Source of the DNA: Hyphomicrobium denitrificans 1NES1
GTDB taxonomy: Bacteria; Pseudomonadota; Alphaproteobacteria; Rhizobiales; Hyphomicrobiaceae
Assembly: GCF_000230975.2 (NCBI RefSeq)
Contig: NC_021172.1
Location: 2,852,001-2,916,000, forward strand
Direction: 5' to 3'
DNA: 64,000 nt
This document shows, piece after piece, positions 1 to 9,094 of the stretch. The stretch's first letter is position 1. The number at the start of each line of letters is the position of its first letter. The translations under genes were made by a program, and so were the position numbers. The notes beneath the pieces were generated by a model. The model worked only from the letters and a program-made list of their open reading frames with translations, searched no databases and was not told the origin of the DNA.

Positions 1-1
1 A

Positions 2-1309
2 GGTGCGGCGAACGTCATCGCAGCCTGCAAGGCGGCGAACGTCACAGTCGTGTTGACGTCGCGAGCGTTTGTCGAGAAGGGGCATTTCGAAGCCCTCGTC
101 GAGGCGATCAGCACCGTCGCGCATATCGTCTATCTCGAAGACGTGCGCGCGACCGTCACGTTTTCCGACAAAATCAAAGGTTTGGCTCGGGGTGGCAAGC
201 CGCAGGTCGAGCGCGACTGCAATGCACCTGCTGCGATCCTTTTTACGTCGGGCTCGGAAGGCTTGCCGAAGGGCGTCGTTCTTTCCCACCGCAATCTGCT
301 TGCCAACTGCGCACAAAGCCTGACGCGCGTCGCGTGCAACGGCAGCGACAAAGTCTTTAACGCGCTGCCTGTTTTTCATTCGTTCGGATTGACCGCGGGC
401 CTCCTGATGCCGCTTGTCGCGGGCGTGCCTGTGTATCTCTATCCGACACCGCTGCATTACCGCATCATTCCCGAGCTCGTTTACGGCTCGAATGCGACGA
501 TCCTGTTCGGCACGGACACGTTCCTCTCCGGCTATGCGCGCGTTGCGCACCCTTACGATTTTGCACGCGTGCGCCTCGTGCTCGCCGGAGCCGAAGCGAT
601 CAAGGATCGCACGCGACTGCTCTACATGGACCGCTTCGGCGTGCGTATTCTCGAAGGATATGGCGTGACCGAAACTGCGCCCGTTCTTGCCATCAACACG
701 CCGCTCGCCAACAAGGCTGGGACTGTCGGGCGCCTGTCGCCGCTAATGGAGGCGCGACTTGAACCCGTGCCCGGAATCGAGACCGGCGGGCGTCTCTACG
801 TGCGCGGCCCGAACGTCATGCTTGGCTATTATCGCGCGGAAAATCCCGGCGTTCTCGAGCCGCCTTCCAACGGCTGGCATGACACAGGCGACATCGTCGA
901 GATTGATCCGCAGGGATTCATCACGATCAAGGGGCGGGCGAAGCGCTTCGCCAAGATTGCGGGCGAGATAGTATCGCTGTCAGCCGTCGAAGCGTTAGCT
1001 GCAGAGCTTTGGCCGAATTTGATCACGGTCGTCGTCGCGCTCCCCGACGCGCGCAAGGGCGAGCGCCTGGCTCTGCTGACGACAGATCCAACGTGCACGC
1101 GCGAAGCGTTTGTTCAGTTTGCGCGGCGCAAGGGCGCGACGGAGCTGATGGTTCCTGCCGATATTCTCATCGTCGGCAAGATTCCACTGCTTGGCTCCGG
1201 CAAGCCTGACTATGTCGCGGCGCTCGATCTTGCGAAAAAGACGATTGCGGAAAAGCTAGCGTCAAGCGCGGGGGCTGTCGAACAGCGGGCTGTCACGCCG
1301 GCCGTCTGA
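2..1309 (+). CDS. aas: Acyl-ACP synthetase part of Aas-like acyltransferase (5' truncated by window)
   Basis: AMP-forming acyl-activating enzyme domain. It probably loads fatty acids onto acyl carrier protein for re-acylating lysophospholipid at the inner membrane. The reading frame is open from base 2, so the start and any N-terminal acyltransferase domain lie outside the window. The adenylation signature FTSGSEGLPKGVVLSHR is near 230-300, the EGYGVTETAP motif near 650-680, GWHDTGD near 870, and a C-terminal KIPLLGSGKPDY near 1180-1210 fits the AMP-binding C-terminal lid. The wording of these motifs matches the C-terminal half of bifunctional Aas better than FadD, but that cannot be confirmed without the missing half. 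Its last 48 bases overlap the convergent oxidase gene. Confidence 0.8.
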   Translation, partial: GAANVIAACKAANVTVVLTSRAFVEKGHFEALVEAISTVAHIVYLEDVRATVTFSDKIKGLARGGKPQVERDCNAPAAILFTSGSEGLPKGVVLSHRNLLANCAQSLTRVACNGSDKVFNALPVFHSFGLTAGLLMPLVAGVPVYLYPTPLHYRIIPELVYGSNATILFGTDTFLSGYARVAHPYDFARVRLVLAGAEAIKDRTRLLYMDRFGVRILEGYGVTETAPVLAINTPLANKAGTVGRLSPLMEARLEPVPGIETGGRLYVRGPNVMLGYYRAENPGVLEPPSNGWHDTGDIVEIDPQGFITIKGRAKRFAKIAGEIVSLSAVEALAAELWPNLITVVVALPDARKGERLALLTTDPTCTREAFVQFARRKGATELMVPADILIVGKIPLLGSGKPDYVAALDLAKKTIAEKLASSAGAVEQRAVTPAV

Positions 1310-2269
1310 CAAAAACCCGCCCACTGCCTGCGCCAGAACAGGCGCGAGAAGGAAACCGTGACGATAGGTGCCATTCACGCGGATCGTCCTGCCTCCATCT
1401 TCAACGAGGGCGCGCGGAACGTTGTCGGGAAATGCCGGCCTCACGCCTGCACCCATATCGAGAATCGCCGCTTCTCCGAAAGCCGGGTGGAGCGCGTAGG
1501 CTGTACCCAAGAGATCGAGCGCCGACTTCACCGTCATCGGGCTGTCGTCCTCGCGCTCGAGCAGGCTTGCGCCGATGACATAGCGGCCATCGCCTTGCGG
1601 CACGATGTAGATTGACTGACGAGGGTGCAACAGCCGCACCGGCCGCGACAGACCGACATCATGCGACTGAATGAGGATGCGCTCGCCGCGAACACCACGA
1701 AGCAACGGGAGATCCTGCCGCGCGCCTATTCCGCGGCAGTCGATCGCCACGTCCTCGCCGCTGGGCTTGAAGGGCTGGCCGAATTCGGTCGCGACACCCA
1801 ACGTGCGCCCCTCACAAAGCAGCCATTCCAGCGCTTCGGTCGCAACGACATGGGCCTCATCGGGAAAGAAAAGACCTCGCTCGAAGCGCCCGGAGAGATC
1901 AGGTTCGAGCTTCGCGATGCGATGCGCCGCAACGACCTCATGCCGCTCCGTCATCTGCTCGAACCGTGTCAGGTCTGAGCTGTCACGCGGCGGTGCAACG
2001 ACGAGCGTGCCGTTGACAATCGTGCCGGGATACGCCTTGTGCCACAGCACGATACTCTCGCGGCCGAGATCACGAACGACAGCGGGCGCGCCTTCAGCTT
2101 CACACTCCGGAGCGATCATTGCCGCTGCCAAGCGGCTCGCGCACGCGGCGAAGGGTTCGCTGCTCTGCTCGACAAGGCGAACACGATGGCCCGCGCGCGC
2201 GTGCGTATAAGCCTGCCATAGGCCGGTAATGCCAGCGCCGACGACAGCTATCGATAGTTTGCTCAACAC
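1262..2269 (-). CDS. FAD-dependent oxidoreductase, DAO family (ThiO-like)
   Basis: A 335-residue D-amino-acid-oxidase-fold flavoprotein. The N-terminal dinucleotide motif VVGAGITGLWQAY binds FAD, and the C-terminal part has a GAGVRPAFPDNVP segment and an NGTYRHGFLLAP motif typical of the DAO family. Length and motifs resemble glycine oxidase ThiO, which makes the iminoglycine used in thiazole (thiamine) synthesis, but no thi gene is nearby, so the substrate is open. The GTG start at 2269 is supported by a GGGAG four bases upstream. The gene is convergent with aas and overlaps it by 48 bp. Confidence 0.72.
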   Translation of the reverse strand: MLSKLSIAVVGAGITGLWQAYTHARAGHRVRLVEQSSEPFAACASRLAAAMIAPECEAEGAPAVVRDLGRESIVLWHKAYPGTIVNGTLVVAPPRDSSDLTRFEQMTERHEVVAAHRIAKLEPDLSGRFERGLFFPDEAHVVATEALEWLLCEGRTLGVATEFGQPFKPSGEDVAIDCRGIGARQDLPLLRGVRGERILIQSHDVGLSRPVRLLHPRQSIYIVPQGDGRYVIGASLLEREDDSPMTVKSALDLLGTAYALHPAFGEAAILDMGAGVRPAFPDNVPRALVEDGGRTIRVNGTYRHGFLLAPVLAQAVGGFLSDGRRDSPLFDSPRA

Positions 2270-2301
2270 GAATCTCCCTCAGTTGCGCGTTTTCTCTAGC
2301 A

Positions 2302-4047
2302 TCAATCGCCGAGTGCAACACCCTCGCGCCGCGGATCGGCTCCGCCTTCGAGATGCCCGTCTTTGCGCACGATGCTGTGGATGCCGGACGTCATCGTCGC
2401 GTTGGCGATGGCGTGGCCGTAGGATGTCAACTCGAACGCAGGCCAGACGTAATACGGAGAATATTCGATTATGAAAGGACCGCCTTGACTTCCGAAATTC
2501 GGCAGTGCGGCGGCCTGCCGCGCATCGAGGCCCCAGTCGAGCATCCCCACGACCGCTTTGACGACATAGAGGATGATCTGCGATCCCCCCGGCGATCCGG
2601 TCACGATCTCGGGCGTACCTTGTGAATCAAGCACGATCGTCGGTGCCATCGAGCTGCGCGGGCGCTTGCCTCCCGCAACTGCATTCGCAACGGTTGCACC
2701 TTTTTCATCGACCGGGATGAAGGAAAAATCGGTCAGCTCGTTGTTCAGAAGAAAACCGGCTGCCCAGAGATGCGATCCGAACGCGCTCTCGATCGTCGCG
2801 GTCATCGACAGAGCATTACCCTCCGCATCTACGATCGAGATCTGCGTCGTGCCCGGAACCTCGTTGGTGAAATCCTTGCCAAACGTTTTCTTGGCGAGTC
2901 CCGGCGGCAGCCCGGGCTCAGCCTTGTTCATTGCTTTTTGGGGATCGATCAGCTTTCGCCGCTCCGCGAGATAGACGTCATCCATCAGGCCCGATGGGAT
3001 GGAAATCTGGTCGGGGTCGGCGATGTAGCGATTGCGGTCGGCGAAGGCGAGTTTTTCGGCTTCGGCGATAATGTGAAGCGCGGGCGCGGTCATCAACGCG
3101 GCCGAGCCTTTCACCTCGGGGAACGGCTCGATCAGCTTCAAGACCGTTCCGACGGATATCTCTCCCGATGACGGCGGGCCCATGCCGCAGACTTTTCTTG
3201 CGCGATAATCGACACATACCGGGTCGCGCTCCTTCGCGACGTACCCTGAAAGATCGGCCGCCGTCATGTCGCCGGGAATGCTCGAAGCGCCCCGGACGGC
3301 CTTTACGATCGCGTCGGCGATCGGGCCGGAGTAAAACGCATCGGCGCCCTTTTCGGCTATCGCTTTCAGCGTCTCTGCGTAGGCAGAATTCGTCAGAATT
3401 TCTCCCGTCGCGCGCGGCCTGTCGTTTTCGTCAAAAAAACGAGCACGCGCGCCGGCCGAAAAATTTTCGGCTTTCGTCGCATCGAGCAGAGCCGCGAGTC
3501 GGGGCGAGACAGGAAAGCCCTCCTCCGCAAGCTTGATGGCCGGAGCAAAGAGCGCTGCCCACGGTAGCTTGCCAAAGCGCTTATGCACGGCCTCCAAAGT
3601 TCGCATCAGGCCGGGAACGCCGACGCTCAGACCTGATCTGACCGCCGTCTCGAAAGCCATCGGCTTGCCGTCCCGCATGAAGCGATCGGGCTTCGCGGCA
3701 GCGGGCGCCGTTTCTCTGCCGTCGAAGGTCGAGAGCGACCGCGATTGCGCATCCCAGTACACAAGAAATGCGCCGCCGCCCAAGCCCGAGGACTGGGGTT
3801 CCACAAGGCCGAGCACGAGCTCCGTTGCAATGGCGGCATCCGCCGCCGACCCTCCCTGGCGCAAAATCTCGCGTCCGGCTTCGGCGGCGAGCGGCTCGGC
3901 AGCGACGATCATCTGGCGCTGCGCGATGACGAGGGACTTCTCCGTCGTACCCGACGCGGCCTCCGGTGCAGGTCGGCTTTCCTGTGCTGCCAAAGTCGAC
4001 GCGACAGGCAGGAGGCACAAAAAAACGATTACTAATCGGGAAATCAT
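2302..4047 (-). CDS. ggt: Gamma-glutamyltransferase precursor
   Basis: Periplasmic or secreted gamma-glutamyltranspeptidase that cleaves glutathione and gamma-glutamyl amides, self-processing into two subunits. The start at 4047 is chosen because AGGAG lies at proper distance and the protein then begins with a clean signal peptide (MISRLVIVFLCLLPVASTLA). An upstream in-frame start at 4104 would bury it. The large-subunit motif GGSAADAAIA and the SSGLGGGAFLVYW region are present. The processing and nucleophile site is Thr400 in GTTQISIVD, followed by the oxyanion-site GFLLNNELTDFS and the lid-region PRSSMAPTIV. The length of 581 residues is normal. It sits alone, divergent from the cupin gene. 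Confidence 0.93.
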   Translation of the reverse strand: MISRLVIVFLCLLPVASTLAAQESRPAPEAASGTTEKSLVIAQRQMIVAAEPLAAEAGREILRQGGSAADAAIATELVLGLVEPQSSGLGGGAFLVYWDAQSRSLSTFDGRETAPAAAKPDRFMRDGKPMAFETAVRSGLSVGVPGLMRTLEAVHKRFGKLPWAALFAPAIKLAEEGFPVSPRLAALLDATKAENFSAGARARFFDENDRPRATGEILTNSAYAETLKAIAEKGADAFYSGPIADAIVKAVRGASSIPGDMTAADLSGYVAKERDPVCVDYRARKVCGMGPPSSGEISVGTVLKLIEPFPEVKGSAALMTAPALHIIAEAEKLAFADRNRYIADPDQISIPSGLMDDVYLAERRKLIDPQKAMNKAEPGLPPGLAKKTFGKDFTNEVPGTTQISIVDAEGNALSMTATIESAFGSHLWAAGFLLNNELTDFSFIPVDEKGATVANAVAGGKRPRSSMAPTIVLDSQGTPEIVTGSPGGSQIILYVVKAVVGMLDWGLDARQAAALPNFGSQGGPFIIEYSPYYVWPAFELTSYGHAIANATMTSGIHSIVRKDGHLEGGADPRREGVALGD

Positions 4048-4147
4048 TCGTGCTCCTGGAAGGCCGAGGCGGACACTATTGGCGATGAGCGAGAAAGCAA
4101 GCATACCTCATCGTCGAGTTCTTAATGCAAAGTCACGAGAGAGACAC

Positions 4148-4594
4148 ATGTCCATTTTGAAAGGCCGCCACCTTCGGCTTGGGATCGTTGCGCTTGGTCT
4201 TCTCGCAGCGGGAGCGGCAAGCACCAGGGCCCTCGACGCCACGACGCGAGTCACACAGCTTCTTTCGACCGGCAAAACCGTCATGGACGAACCGATCGTC
4301 TACCCGACCAGTGCACCGGCGAGGCTTACGACCGCGATCGTTGAGATGGCACCGGGCGCGGAGACGGGCTGGCACACGCATGGCGTTCCCCTGACCGGTC
4401 TCATCCTCGACGGCGAGCTGACAGTCGATTACGGCGCGAAAGGTACGCGCACATACAAAAAGGGAGAGTCGGTCGCCGAAGCGATCAGCATCCCGCACAA
4501 CGGCAAGAACACTGGCACCGGCGTCATGAGACTCTTCGTCGTCTACATGGGCGCGGAGGGCATCCCGACGTCGATCGCGGCAAAGCAGCCTTGA
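4148..4594 (+). CDS. Exported cupin-domain protein
   Basis: A 148-residue protein with an N-terminal signal peptide (hydrophobic segment LGIVALGLLAAGAAS) followed by one cupin_2 barrel. The metal-ligand motif is visible as ETGWHTHGVPLTGLILDGEL, and the second half carries SIPHNGKNTGTGVMRLFVV. Cupins of this form are small periplasmic metal-binding proteins of unknown substrate. The ATG at 4148 follows a GAGAGA purine stretch. The same frame stays open upstream over ggt antisense sequence, which is not considered coding. No partner gene in the window explains its role. Confidence 0.75.
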   Translation: MSILKGRHLRLGIVALGLLAAGAASTRALDATTRVTQLLSTGKTVMDEPIVYPTSAPARLTTAIVEMAPGAETGWHTHGVPLTGLILDGELTVDYGAKGTRTYKKGESVAEAISIPHNGKNTGTGVMRLFVVYMGAEGIPTSIAAKQP

Positions 4595-4617
4595 GAAGGT
4601 CATGAGCCTGCGCGGTC

Positions 4618-4643
4618 GGAACCCTGGAACGGTCGCCTGCGTT
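4618..4643 (+). promoter_or_regulatory. Candidate EcfG-type promoter
   Basis: GGAAC at 4618-4622 and CGTT at 4640-4643 are separated by 17 bases, the consensus spacing for EcfG general-stress promoters. The next ATG is only seven bases beyond the -10 element, so the transcript would be leaderless. Roughly one such match is expected by chance in 64 kb on two strands, so this one is weaker than the two found in the stress locus. Confidence 0.4.
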
Positions 4644-4650
4644 GCACCGC

Positions 4651-5097
4651 ATGTCCCGAGTATCCGGCTATCGCATCGCACTTGCCATTGCTTTGTTGAG
4701 CACTGCGATCGCATTGGGAGGCGCACTCGCGCATCTGTTCGAGCTTCCAAATAAGATCGCCCTATCTCGCGATGATTATTTCGTTGTTCAAGGGATCTAT
4801 CGGGGTTGGGACCTGCTGGGATTTGTACTTCTTGTCCAACTTCTGTCGATCGTCACGGTCATCGTATTATCGAAGCCTAAACGAGACGTGCGTCTCCTGA
4901 GCGTGATCGCGCTTATTTGTCTGGTCGCTGCCCTTTTCTGGACGTTCACCTATCCCGCAAACGTTGCAACCGATAACTGGACCACAATCCCGGCAAACTG
5001 GGAGGCACTACGAAGGAGTTGGGAATATTCTCATGCCGCCGGCGCTATATTTCAGCTGACGAGCATGACGGCGCTCATAGGCGCAGCGATTGCTTGA
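4651..5097 (+). CDS. Four-helix membrane protein, DUF1772-like
   Basis: A 148-residue integral membrane protein with four hydrophobic segments, approximately residues 8-28, 50-70, 78-98 and 125-145. The spacing and a HLFELPNKI motif after the first helix resemble DUF1772/anthrone-oxygenase-like proteins, whose bacterial role is unknown. The first ATG is at 4651. A TTG nine bases earlier is possible but lies inside the candidate promoter -10 element. If that promoter is genuine the protein is part of the general stress regulon. Confidence 0.6.
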   Translation: MSRVSGYRIALAIALLSTAIALGGALAHLFELPNKIALSRDDYFVVQGIYRGWDLLGFVLLVQLLSIVTVIVLSKPKRDVRLLSVIALICLVAALFWTFTYPANVATDNWTTIPANWEALRRSWEYSHAAGAIFQLTSMTALIGAAIA

Positions 5098-5315
5098 GGC
5101 AGGTCAGGGCGGCGTAATGCCGGATGAGCCGAGCAGCATCGGGTCGGGACACGCCCTAATCAAACGTCGAGTTTACTGGAACTAGTTGCAATTGCAGCAC
5201 GCATTCCAACTCGTTACCATCGAAGAGCGTCGCACGTTGCGGCGTCTGTTGCGGGGGGTTAAGCGCTCGATTAGGTTCCGGCGCGATATCGTTGCTACAT
5301 CCTTCGGAGGGGCAA

Positions 5316-5573
5316 ATGCGTTCATTCAAAATTGGCGTTGCGGCTGCGGCCATCGTATGCGCGCTTTCGGTGACGGCAGAAGCGGGCAGCTGCGTGAGAG
5401 TCGGCGCCATAGGCGACGGGCTGACGCACGATCTGGCCGTCATCATGTCGACCCATGGATTGGCCAACATCATCGAAGGCAAGGGATTAAAAGCCAAAGG
5501 GCCGGTCCACACGACGTGTTCGCCGGGCTCGGTGCTGACCGAGTGCCGCTCCTCGCAGATGGCCTGTAAGTAA
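5316..5573 (+). CDS. Small secreted hypothetical protein
   Basis: An 85-residue protein with a signal peptide (MRSFKIGVAAAAIVCALS, cleavage expected after TAEA) and about 62 mature residues with four cysteines: one near the N-terminus (GSCVRVG) and three at the end (TTCSPGS, TECRSS, MACK). An even number of cysteines suggests disulfides in the periplasm. A strong GGAGGGG lies just before ATG 5316, and a good terminator follows the stop, so it is a complete single-gene unit. I do not recognise a family. Confidence 0.65.
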   Translation: MRSFKIGVAAAAIVCALSVTAEAGSCVRVGAIGDGLTHDLAVIMSTHGLANIIEGKGLKAKGPVHTTCSPGSVLTECRSSQMACK

Positions 5574-5600
5574 TCTCAGGGATTCCGAGTTCGCAGATCA

Positions 5601-5641
5601 AACGCCATCGCACGGTGCGTGCGGTGGCGTTTTCCTTTTTG
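5601..5641 (+). terminator. Rho-independent terminator
   Basis: Thirteen-base inverted repeat (AACGCCATCGCAC with GTGCGGTGGCGTT, one G-U pair) and a five-base loop, followed by TTTCCTTTTT. It lies 27 bases after the small secreted gene. Confidence 0.85.
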
Positions 5642-6069
5642 CTCAACAGGCGAACCAGCGGGGATCCAAGGATACGGCTCATCACCGCCGGTGGGCGCCA
5701 CGAGCGAAGGCAACGTCCGGCGGAGGCCGAGTTTCTCGGGCTCAGAGGAAACTCAGGATTTAAAGGAACTGTTTACGAACGCCGATTGACGTAAAGTTCT
5801 GTTTTTGTTCCAACTTATCTTCCTCGCTGGGTCAAGGCTGCGAGACAAAAAACGAACTCATCGGGTAGCGTCATCAAACGGCAACATACAACGTAGGAAA
5901 ATTTCGAAAACGCCAACAAACTCAGGGCACAGACGTGATCGTAAACGGACTGTGACTTCCCTGCTCTGCCGGTGAAAACGGGACTGATTTATACCCAGCC
6001 TTCACTAATCAAGAACAGGATAACCCCGTTACCCTGCGCGTTGTTTGCTGCCCATTGGAGCATCCCCCG
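5642..6069. other. Intergenic region upstream of the L,D-transpeptidase
   Basis: About 430 bases with no convincing gene on either strand. It must contain the promoter for the transpeptidase gene. No operator repeat or riboswitch fold was recognised by eye. Confidence 0.6.
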
Positions 6070-7125
6070 ATGACCCTGCACTGCCGTTTGAGTGGAATTG
6101 CCCTTGCCGCCCTTATCCTGGCCGGTGGACTGATCACCACGACGTCGGTCCAAGCCGAAGACCTTGTCGATTTTCTCTGGGGCGGTAGCGAAGAGTACGG
6201 CGGCGGGCGCAGCGTGGTTTCCTTCGATCCTAAGTACAAACCGAATCAGATTATCGTTTCGTTCTCGGACCGCCGGCTTTATCTGATCACGAAGCCCGGC
6301 GAAGCGATCACCTATCCAGTCGCCGTTCCGAAGGGTGACGCCCGCTGGCAGGGCGTGACTTCCGTTTCCAGCAAGCGGGTCAATCCGCCATGGACACCGA
6401 CGCCTGACATGCTGCGTGAAAATCCGCGCCTTCCGCGTTGGGTACCTGGCGGCCATCCGATGAACCCGCTCGGCATCCGGGCCATGTATCTGGGCTCCAG
6501 CGCCTACCGCATTCACGGCACCGACGCACCGTGGACAATCGGCCAGGCGGTTTCGCACGGCTGCATCCGCATGACGAACCAGGACGTGCTTGATCTTTAT
6601 CCGCGCGTGCCGGTCGGTATGCGCGTGACCGTTACGTGGCAGCACTTCACGACAGGATCGGCCATATCCAATAGCTCCTATCCGCGTTACGGCGACGATC
6701 AGGCCGACAAGTCGAGCAGCGGCAGCGGGTACGCACAGAGTTCCTCGCCCAGCCGCACAGGCTACACAAAACCGCAGGGCAGCGTCGGAAGTTTGTTCTC
6801 CTGGGGCGATGACGCGCCACCGGTGCGCGCCGAGCGCGTCAGCGTGCGGCCGGAGGAATCCGATGACGCAGTCGATGCAACGGTCGACACTCCGATCGAG
6901 GCTCAGCCTGCAAAGAAGAAGACAGCCTCTACGTCATCCTCCGAGACAAAGTCGTCCGAAATAAAGAAAAGGAAGCCCGCAGTTGTCGAGAAGAAATCGG
7001 CAACGACATCTTCACCAGCCAAGACGAACGTTGTTCCCGATCCAGTTAAGCCGCGTGAGGGAACTCCGGTCGATCCGACGCCGACCAAGGCATCGATGGT
7101 CGAACATCCGGCGAAATCGTCATAA
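6070..7125 (+). CDS. L,D-transpeptidase (YkuD domain) with low-complexity tail
   Basis: A 351-residue exported enzyme that would form 3-3 peptidoglycan crosslinks or attach proteins to peptidoglycan. Residues 1-29 are a signal peptide. The YkuD domain spans about residues 58-195 and contains IHGTD (His149) and the catalytic motif SHGCIRM (Cys165). Residues 205-351 are a Ser/Lys/Pro/Thr-rich disordered tail with repeated basic blocks such as KKKTAST and IKKRKP. The tail could run through or along the cell wall. The ATG at 6070 is preceded by TGGAG. A strong terminator follows the gene. Confidence 0.88.
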   Translation: MTLHCRLSGIALAALILAGGLITTTSVQAEDLVDFLWGGSEEYGGGRSVVSFDPKYKPNQIIVSFSDRRLYLITKPGEAITYPVAVPKGDARWQGVTSVSSKRVNPPWTPTPDMLRENPRLPRWVPGGHPMNPLGIRAMYLGSSAYRIHGTDAPWTIGQAVSHGCIRMTNQDVLDLYPRVPVGMRVTVTWQHFTTGSAISNSSYPRYGDDQADKSSSGSGYAQSSSPSRTGYTKPQGSVGSLFSWGDDAPPVRAERVSVRPEESDDAVDATVDTPIEAQPAKKKTASTSSSETKSSEIKKRKPAVVEKKSATTSSPAKTNVVPDPVKPREGTPVDPTPTKASMVEHPAKSS

Positions 7126-7150
7126 CTGCGATTACTGGTCTGAATTCCAC

Positions 7151-7178
7151 GGGCGGCCCAAGGGCCGCCCGTTTTGTT
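7151..7178 (+). terminator. Rho-independent terminator
   Basis: Perfect nine-base-pair stem GGGCGGCCC/GGGCCGCCC with a two-base loop, then GTTTTGTTT. It ends the L,D-transpeptidase transcript and separates it from lipA. Confidence 0.9.
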
Positions 7179-7288
7179 TCGGCTTACCTACTATTCGGGG
7201 GGTTGCCCGCCGCGCAGGCACCCGCCATGTCAAAGGTGCACAACCCTCGCGATCGGGTTATGGTTTCGCCATGCCCTCCTGACCTGAG

Positions 7289-8260
7289 TTGAACAATCCC
7301 TTGGTGACGCTTCTCGATACGACAGAACCCAAGCCGCGCCTGCGCCATCCGGAAAAGGCGTCGCGGCCGGATACTCCGCAATTGCCGAAGCCGCCTTGGC
7401 TGCGCGTGCGGGCCCCCAGTTCGCCCGGCTTTGCACAGACGCGCAAAATTATGCGCGAGAACGGCCTCAATACCGTCTGTGAAGAGGCGGCCTGCCCGAA
7501 CATCGGCGAATGCTGGCAGAAGCGGCACGCAACGATGATGATCATGGGCGACGTGTGCACGCGCGCCTGCGCCTTCTGCAACGTCGCGACCGGACGGCCG
7601 GGACATCTCGATTCCGATGAGCCGCGGCGCGTCGGCGACGCAGTGGCCTGTCTCGGACTCGAGCACGTCGTCGTAACGTCGGTCGACCGCGACGATCTTG
7701 CCGACGGTGGGGCGCACCATTTTGCGGAAACGATCCAGGCGATCCGTTCCTTGTCGCCGCAAACGACGATCGAAGTGCTGACGCCCGATTTCCTGCGCAA
7801 GGACGGCGCGCTCGACATCGTCATTGCGGCGCGCCCGGACGTTTTCAATCACAATCTCGAGACGGTACCCGGCCTCTATCCGAAAATCCGCCCCGGTGCA
7901 CGGTACTTTCATTCGCTCAGGCTGTTGCAGCGTGCGAAAGAGATCGACGCGCGGATGTTCACGAAATCCGGGATCATGGTCGGGCTCGGGGAAACGCGTG
8001 AAGCAGTGCTGCAGGTCATGGACGATCTCAGGTCGGCTGATGTCGATTTCCTAACAATCGGCCAATATATGCAGCCGACACGAAAGCATGCCGCCGTTGA
8101 CCGTTACGTGCCGCCGGACGAATTCGAATCGCTGGCAAGATCAGCCTATGCCAAAGGCTTCCTTCAGGTTTCCGCTTCGCCGCTGACGCGCTCCTCCTAC
8201 CACGCCGGAGATGATTTCCGTCGTCTTCGCGCGGCTCGCGAGGCGCGCCTCGACACTTAG
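7289..8260 (+). CDS. lipA: Lipoyl synthase
   Basis: Radical SAM enzyme that inserts two sulfurs into octanoyl groups on the E2/H proteins of 2-oxoacid dehydrogenases and the glycine cleavage system. The auxiliary cluster cysteines are Cys64, Cys69 and Cys75 ([12 protein letters not shown]), and the radical SAM cluster is Cys90, Cys94 and Cys97 (CTRACAFC). The C-terminal SSYHAGDDF contains the conserved RSSY serine. The length of 323 residues is normal. The start is ambiguous: TTG 7289 is given, and a GTG at 7304 is an alternative; neither has a strong ribosome binding site. hyi follows after 27 bases and is probably co-transcribed. Confidence 0.96.
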   Translation: MNNPLVTLLDTTEPKPRLRHPEKASRPDTPQLPKPPWLRVRAPSSPGFAQTRKIMRENGLNTVCEEAACPNIGECWQKRHATMMIMGDVCTRACAFCNVATGRPGHLDSDEPRRVGDAVACLGLEHVVVTSVDRDDLADGGAHHFAETIQAIRSLSPQTTIEVLTPDFLRKDGALDIVIAARPDVFNHNLETVPGLYPKIRPGARYFHSLRLLQRAKEIDARMFTKSGIMVGLGETREAVLQVMDDLRSADVDFLTIGQYMQPTRKHAAVDRYVPPDEFESLARSAYAKGFLQVSASPLTRSSYHAGDDFRRLRAAREARLDT

Positions 8261-8287
8261 GCGGACTTTCTCAACGAGAGAAACCCC

Positions 8288-9076
8288 ATGCCTAAGTTCG
8301 CGGCCAACCTGTCGATGCTCTTCACCGAGCTTCCCTTTCTCGACCGTTTCGACGCGGCTGCCTCTGCTGGCTTTAAAGGCGTCGAGTTCCTCTTCCCCTA
8401 TGATTACGACGCGGACGATCTTGCCGCGCGGCTCAAGGCGAACGGCCTTACGCAGGCGCTGTTCAACCTGCCGGCCGGAAACTGGGCTGCCGGAGACCGG
8501 GGTATTGCGATCTATCCGAACTTGACCGGAGAATTCCGCGAAAGCGTCGCGCGTGCCGTCAAATATGCGAAGGCTCTGAACTGCACGCAGCTCCACTGTC
8601 TCGCGGGAACTGCACCGGCCGGAGCCGATCATCGGGCGATGCGCAAGACCTACGTCGAGAACCTGGCCTTCGCGGCGCGCGCCCTTGCCGACGAAGGCAT
8701 GACGTTGCTGATCGAGGCGATCAACACGCGCGACATTCCGAATTATTTTCTGAGTTCCACGGCAAAAGCGGTGGACGTCATCGAAAGCGTTGGCGCACCA
8801 AATCTGCGCCTGCAGTATGATGTCTATCACATGCAGATCATGGAAGGGGATCTCACGCCGACCATCGACAAATATCTCCCGCACATCGCGCACGTACAGA
8901 TCGCGGATACGCCGGGGCGGCATGAACCTGGAACGGGGGAAATCAATTTTCCGTTCATCTTCGACCATCTTGACCGCGCAGGCTATAGGGGTTGGGTTGG
9001 CTGCGAATACAAACCGCGCGCCTCCACCTATGACAGCCTTGGGTGGTTGCGTTCCTTGAAGGCGCGGTCGGACTGA
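8288..9076 (+). CDS. hyi: Hydroxypyruvate isomerase
   Basis: A TIM-barrel isomerase (AP endonuclease 2 fold) of 262 residues interconverting hydroxypyruvate and tartronate semialdehyde in glyoxylate/C2 metabolism. Family features seen are the start MPKFAANLSMLFTE, the LLIEAINTRDIPNYFL segment carrying the metal-ligand glutamate, LQYDVYHMQIMEGDL, the HVQIADTPGRHEPGTGEIN stretch, and a final WVGCEYKP. Methylotrophs and glyoxylate users often need this step, which fits the suspected host. It is downstream of lipA, with which it shares no obvious pathway. It is convergent with cysB and only 18 bases separate the stops. Confidence 0.93.
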   Translation: MPKFAANLSMLFTELPFLDRFDAAASAGFKGVEFLFPYDYDADDLAARLKANGLTQALFNLPAGNWAAGDRGIAIYPNLTGEFRESVARAVKYAKALNCTQLHCLAGTAPAGADHRAMRKTYVENLAFAARALADEGMTLLIEAINTRDIPNYFLSSTAKAVDVIESVGAPNLRLQYDVYHMQIMEGDLTPTIDKYLPHIAHVQIADTPGRHEPGTGEINFPFIFDHLDRAGYRGWVGCEYKPRASTYDSLGWLRSLKARSD

Positions 9077-9094
9077 TCGCAATTGATCCTAACA

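Noticed and set aside
1262..1309. Overlap of aas and oxidase as evidence of an error
   Set aside because: Convergent tail-to-tail overlaps also occur at cobK/cobJ, cobQ/cobD and cyclase/UPF0262, so this looks like normal compaction here.
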